This document shows positions 7,314 to 9,271 of a DNA stretch of 9,271 nt, piece after piece (the first letter of the stretch is position 1; each line of letters starts with the position of its first letter). Below the pieces are notes generated by a model that was not told the DNA's origin, made no database searches, and saw only the letters and a list, made by a program, of their open reading frames with translations. The position numbers and the translations under genes were made by a program. This DNA is from Gracilibacteraceae bacterium. Lineage in GTDB: Bacteria; Bacillota; Desulfitobacteriia; Desulfitobacteriales; Syntrophobotulaceae. The stretch spans positions 1-9,271 of the forward strand of contig JAIRRL010000101.1 in assembly GCA_031255985.1 (NCBI GenBank), read 5' to 3'.

Positions 7314-7362
7314 GGGGATTCATAATTCAGAAAATTAACAGATTGCTGATGGAAAGGGCCGA

Positions 7363-7390
7363 GCGGCGGGAAAGCCTGAATTTCCGCCGT
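7363..7390. other. Imperfect hairpin in the divergent region
   Basis: Arms at 7363-7373 and 7381-7390 pair as GCGGCGG (last G bulged) plus AAA with TTTCCGCCGT, leaving a seven-base loop. It has no adjacent T-tract and no obvious role; it might be a regulator site, a transcript structure or chance. Confidence 0.3.
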
Positions 7391-7564
7391 TCCGCCCTGC
7401 AGACCGCGGTAGGGCCGGGAGGCGCGATAGGCATAAATAATAAAGCTATACAAAATTACTATGGCAAGCCGTCCATATGGCCGTAATATCTTATATAATT
7501 GCACTTTCCTGGGTTATGGCCTGATAATTTCCGCCGCCAGCCCCGCTCATATTAATTAAAATAC

Positions 7565-7593
7565 TACACAATTAAAACAGAGCATGGTATAAT
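7565..7593 (+). promoter_or_regulatory. Sigma-A-like promoter with extended -10, reading toward lysR
   Basis: TATAAT at 7588-7593 is a perfect -10 box preceded by TGG, giving the extended -10 form TGnTATAAT. TACACA at 7565-7570, four of six matches to TTGACA, sits at the ideal 17-base spacing. It faces the LysR gene, whose ATG is about 320 bases downstream, so a transcript would begin near 7600 with a long leader or might include a separate short RNA. Confidence 0.55.
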
Positions 7594-7903
7594 TAAAAGC
7601 GCGCGGGAGAGGACTGCGGCCATAGAAGAATATTATAAGCAATTCGTCTTTATTCCGCGATAACACTCTTTTTGGGTGAAATAGCAATGTTAAACAGAAA
7701 TTCCAGCGATTTTTATTTGCTTTTTTTAGTTCTATCGACACGCCTTCCCGTCACGGCGAGTATATCTCCTGCAGGGGACGCCGTCTTCGGCGGCCCTGTT
7801 CCTCTATCCGTTGGAACCGCCGTTCCCCGGCGCTCCGCGTTTGAAAATTCAGTGTGATCATATCATGCTTTAATTATAACCGGTCGTTTTCATAAATGAC
7901 TTT

Positions 7904-7909
7904 AGGAGG
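7904..7909 (+). promoter_or_regulatory. Ribosome binding site of the LysR gene
   Basis: AGGAGG seven bases before the ATG at 7917 fixes the start there rather than at the in-frame ATG at 7896, which has no such site. Confidence 0.8.
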
Positions 7910-7916
7910 ATTATCA

Positions 7917-8813
7917 ATGAAACTCGAACAATTGGTTTATCTGGTAGAAGTCAACAAGACCAAATCCATCAGCCGCGCGGCCAAGCGCGTTTTCGTAACT
8001 CCCCAGAACATCAGCACCGCCATCCGCAAATTGGAGCGGGAATACGACCTGTGTCTCCTGCACCGTTCTTCCAGCGGGGTGGTTTTGCTGCCGGCGGGCG
8101 AGGAATTTGTCCGCATTGCCGAGGAAATCCTGCTCAAATGCAAGGAACTCAAACAACTGAAACAAAATCCGGGCGAAACTTGCCGTTTCCGCTTTTTTCA
8201 ACCGTTCAGCATCAATACGGAACTGACCAGCAAGAAAATCGCGGATTTTTGCCAGAAAAATCCGGGTTCCTGCATCACCGTCAGCAACAAGAACCGAAGG
8301 GAAATCCTGGAGATTCTGTGCCGGGATCTGCAGGCGGGGGCGATGTTGCTGCAGCCCAAAAAAGAGTACCGGGAAGAAAATTATACCGATATGGGGCTGG
8401 AAGTCGTCAAGACCAAAAATGACCGCCTGGTGCTTTTTGCCAGCGAAAAACTGCCCATTTCCCAGCAAAAATCCACGTCAATCCAGGAAATCCTCCGCCA
8501 TCCCATCGTCAGTTTTGAGTACCTGGACAACAGCGTCCGGATCATGGACACGCTGCGGCGGCACGGCGATCCCAACATCATCCTTTCCACCTGCAACGGC
8601 CACTTGTTCTGGGAAACGGCGAGTTCAGGCGCCGCCGTCGGTTTCGCCATGGAGGGCATGTCCAGAGAGAACGCCATTGCGGAGCGCTATCGCCTGAAAG
8701 CGGTGCCGGTGCGCTCCAGGGAAGGGATTTTTGAATACACCTTTTTCCTGCTCCGCAACCAAAAGTGCCAGATGTCCCGGTTGGAGCAGACCTTGCTTTT
8801 GCAAATGCTCTGA
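7917..8813 (+). CDS. LysR-type transcriptional regulator
   Basis: This 298-residue protein has the normal length of a LysR family regulator. The N-terminal winged helix-turn-helix covers about residues 1-62: the helix-turn-helix is around 17-41 (SISRAAKRVFVTPQ then NISTAIRKLERE), followed by the wing with LLPAGEEFVRIAEEIL and a linker helix to about 82. The remainder, about 88-298, fits the two-lobed effector-binding domain, with FEYLDNSVRIMDT and SSGAAVGFAMEG as later segments. It diverges from the permease-sulfotransferase operon, the usual arrangement for a LysR regulator and its target, so control of that operon by an aryl sulfate or related anion is a reasonable inference. The gene ends with TGA; no intrinsic terminator follows, only alternative GC-rich stems at 8819-8836 and 8829-8844 without a T-tract, so transcripts may enter the downstream tandem array. 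Confidence 0.9.
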   Translation: MKLEQLVYLVEVNKTKSISRAAKRVFVTPQNISTAIRKLEREYDLCLLHRSSSGVVLLPAGEEFVRIAEEILLKCKELKQLKQNPGETCRFRFFQPFSINTELTSKKIADFCQKNPGSCITVSNKNRREILEILCRDLQAGAMLLQPKKEYREENYTDMGLEVVKTKNDRLVLFASEKLPISQQKSTSIQEILRHPIVSFEYLDNSVRIMDTLRRHGDPNIILSTCNGHLFWETASSGAAVGFAMEGMSRENAIAERYRLKAVPVRSREGIFEYTFFLLRNQKCQMSRLEQTLLLQML

Positions 8814-8910
8814 GAGGGGCCGCCGTCACGCGCGGCAATGCGCGAGGGCTTGCAGCAAAATATGGTTGTATTGGGAATATCAGTAAGAATATGCGGCGCC
8901 GGGAAGGCCC

Positions 8911-9271
8911 AGAAGACGTGGAAGATGTAGACACGGAGACGCGGATGACACGGAGACGTGGAGACGCGGATGACACGGAGACGTGGAGACGTGGATGACA
9001 CGGAGACGTGGAGACATGGGAAACGTGGAGACATGGAGACGCGGAGACATGGAGACGCGGAGACATGGAGACGTGGAGACATGGAGACGTGGAGACATGG
9101 AGACGCGGAGGCATGGAGACGCGGAGACATGGAAGCATGGAGACACGGAAGACGCGGAGACATGGTGACACGGAAGACGCGGATGCATGGAGACGTGGAG
9201 ACATGGAGACACGGATGACACGGATACATGGAGACGTGGGAAACGCGGAGACGTGGAGACACGGAGACGCG
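8911..9271. repeat. Tandem octamer array GGAGAC-RY, running off the window
   Basis: From 8935 to 9270 the DNA divides without remainder into 41 units. Thirty-three are eight bases long, mostly GGAGAC followed by AT, GT, GC or AC. Eight are nine bases long: GGATGACAC, GGAAGACGC, GGGAAACGT or GGGAAACGC. Degenerate copies start at about 8911. Higher order is visible: a 25-base block of one GGATGACAC plus two octamers occurs three times at 8943-9017, and at 9027-9106 units ending AT alternate strictly with units ending GC or GT. Because the unit is not a multiple of three and contains no stop, all frames stay open over long distances and give period-eight peptides; these are treated as by-products, not genes. 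The array begins about 100 bases after the LysR stop. Its total length is unknown because it continues beyond the window. Confidence 0.95.

Larger units (their letters stand above)
7133..7916. other. Divergent intergenic region between the permease operon and the LysR gene
   Basis: These 784 bases separate the outward-reading operon and regulator. They are mosaic: AT-rich blocks (about 7261-7345, 7430-7500, 7545-7600, 7620-7735 and 7840-7900) alternate with GC-rich islands. No convincing coding region is present; open frames here are under 80 codons and without good ribosome binding sites. It contains an extended -10 promoter for the plus strand, two GC-rich hairpins and a perfect dyad, listed separately. 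No equally good promoter was found for the minus-strand operon; TATTAT-like boxes on the minus strand near 7271-7276 lack a matching -35 box, as expected for an activator-dependent LysR target. That last point is inference. Confidence 0.7.

Noticed and set aside
7268..7504. A 78-codon minus-strand frame in the divergent region
   Set aside because: It has no ribosome binding site and no recognisable motif, and lies in the AT/GC mosaic regulatory region.
7556..7741. A 61-codon minus-strand frame starting MSIELKK, similar to the AssT1 N-terminus MTIELKK
   Set aside because: The similarity stops after seven residues and the rest shows no relation to the sulfotransferase; judged to be chance.
7687..7857. 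A 56-codon plus-strand frame with a hydrophobic start, preceded by GGTGA
   Set aside because: The ribosome binding site is weak, the composition after residue 25 is unlike a real protein, and no family is recognised. It is kept only as a possible leader peptide in the findings.
7853..7865. TGTGATCATATCA as a CRP-type or LysR T-N11-A site upstream of lysR
   Set aside because: Half-site spacing is wrong for CRP, and the internal dyad (TGAT-CAT-ATCA) is not centred on the T-N11-A frame. It remains only a weak autoregulation candidate.
8578..9262. Long minus-strand frames of 208 and 191 codons over the octamer array
   Set aside because: They exist because the repeat has no stop codons in any frame, and they run antisense into the LysR gene. 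No evidence of translation.
8935..9271. Possible CRISPR array
   Set aside because: There are no unique spacers; repeats are eight or nine bases and directly abutting, and no cas genes are nearby.

Overview
The window looks like a chromosomal locus from an anaerobic bacterium, most likely a member of the Bacillota (Clostridia or Negativicutes-like). This is inferred from the strong AGGAGG-type ribosome binding sites, GC-rich genes separated by AT-rich intergenic DNA, and the two signal-less arylsulfotransferase-family proteins. The sequence does not fix genus or species.

Layout: five genes lie on the minus strand and read from right to left. In transcription order they are a SLC13/DASS-type anion permease (7132-5573), an arylsulfotransferase-fold protein of the shorter class (5467-4034, here AssT2), an MFS transporter whose TTG start overlaps the AssT2 stop (4037-2769), a longer arylsulfotransferase with an extra N-terminal domain (2718-856, here AssT1), and a thioredoxin-reductase-like flavoprotein (787 to the left edge, C-terminus cut off). 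Gaps are 105, -4, 50 and 68 bases, so they probably form one operon. A GC-rich hairpin sits between AssT1 and the flavoprotein. Diverging from them on the plus strand is a LysR-type regulator (7917-8813), separated by a 784-base intergenic region with a good sigma-A-like promoter, dyads and hairpins. From 8935 to the right edge the DNA is an almost pure tandem array of an 8-base unit, GGAGAC followed by purine-pyrimidine, with 41 complete units visible and the array continuing beyond the window.

Working model (inference): the two permeases move an organic anion, plausibly a sulfate ester and its product, across the membrane. The two propeller enzymes transfer a sulfuryl group between phenolic compounds inside the cell, and LysR senses a related ligand. 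The role of the flavoprotein is open; it keeps the CxxC redox centre but lacks the usual NADPH-phosphate binding motif. The most unusual features are the pairing of two different non-secreted arylsulfotransferase subfamilies with two transporters, the flavoprotein at the operon end, and the octamer array downstream of the regulator.
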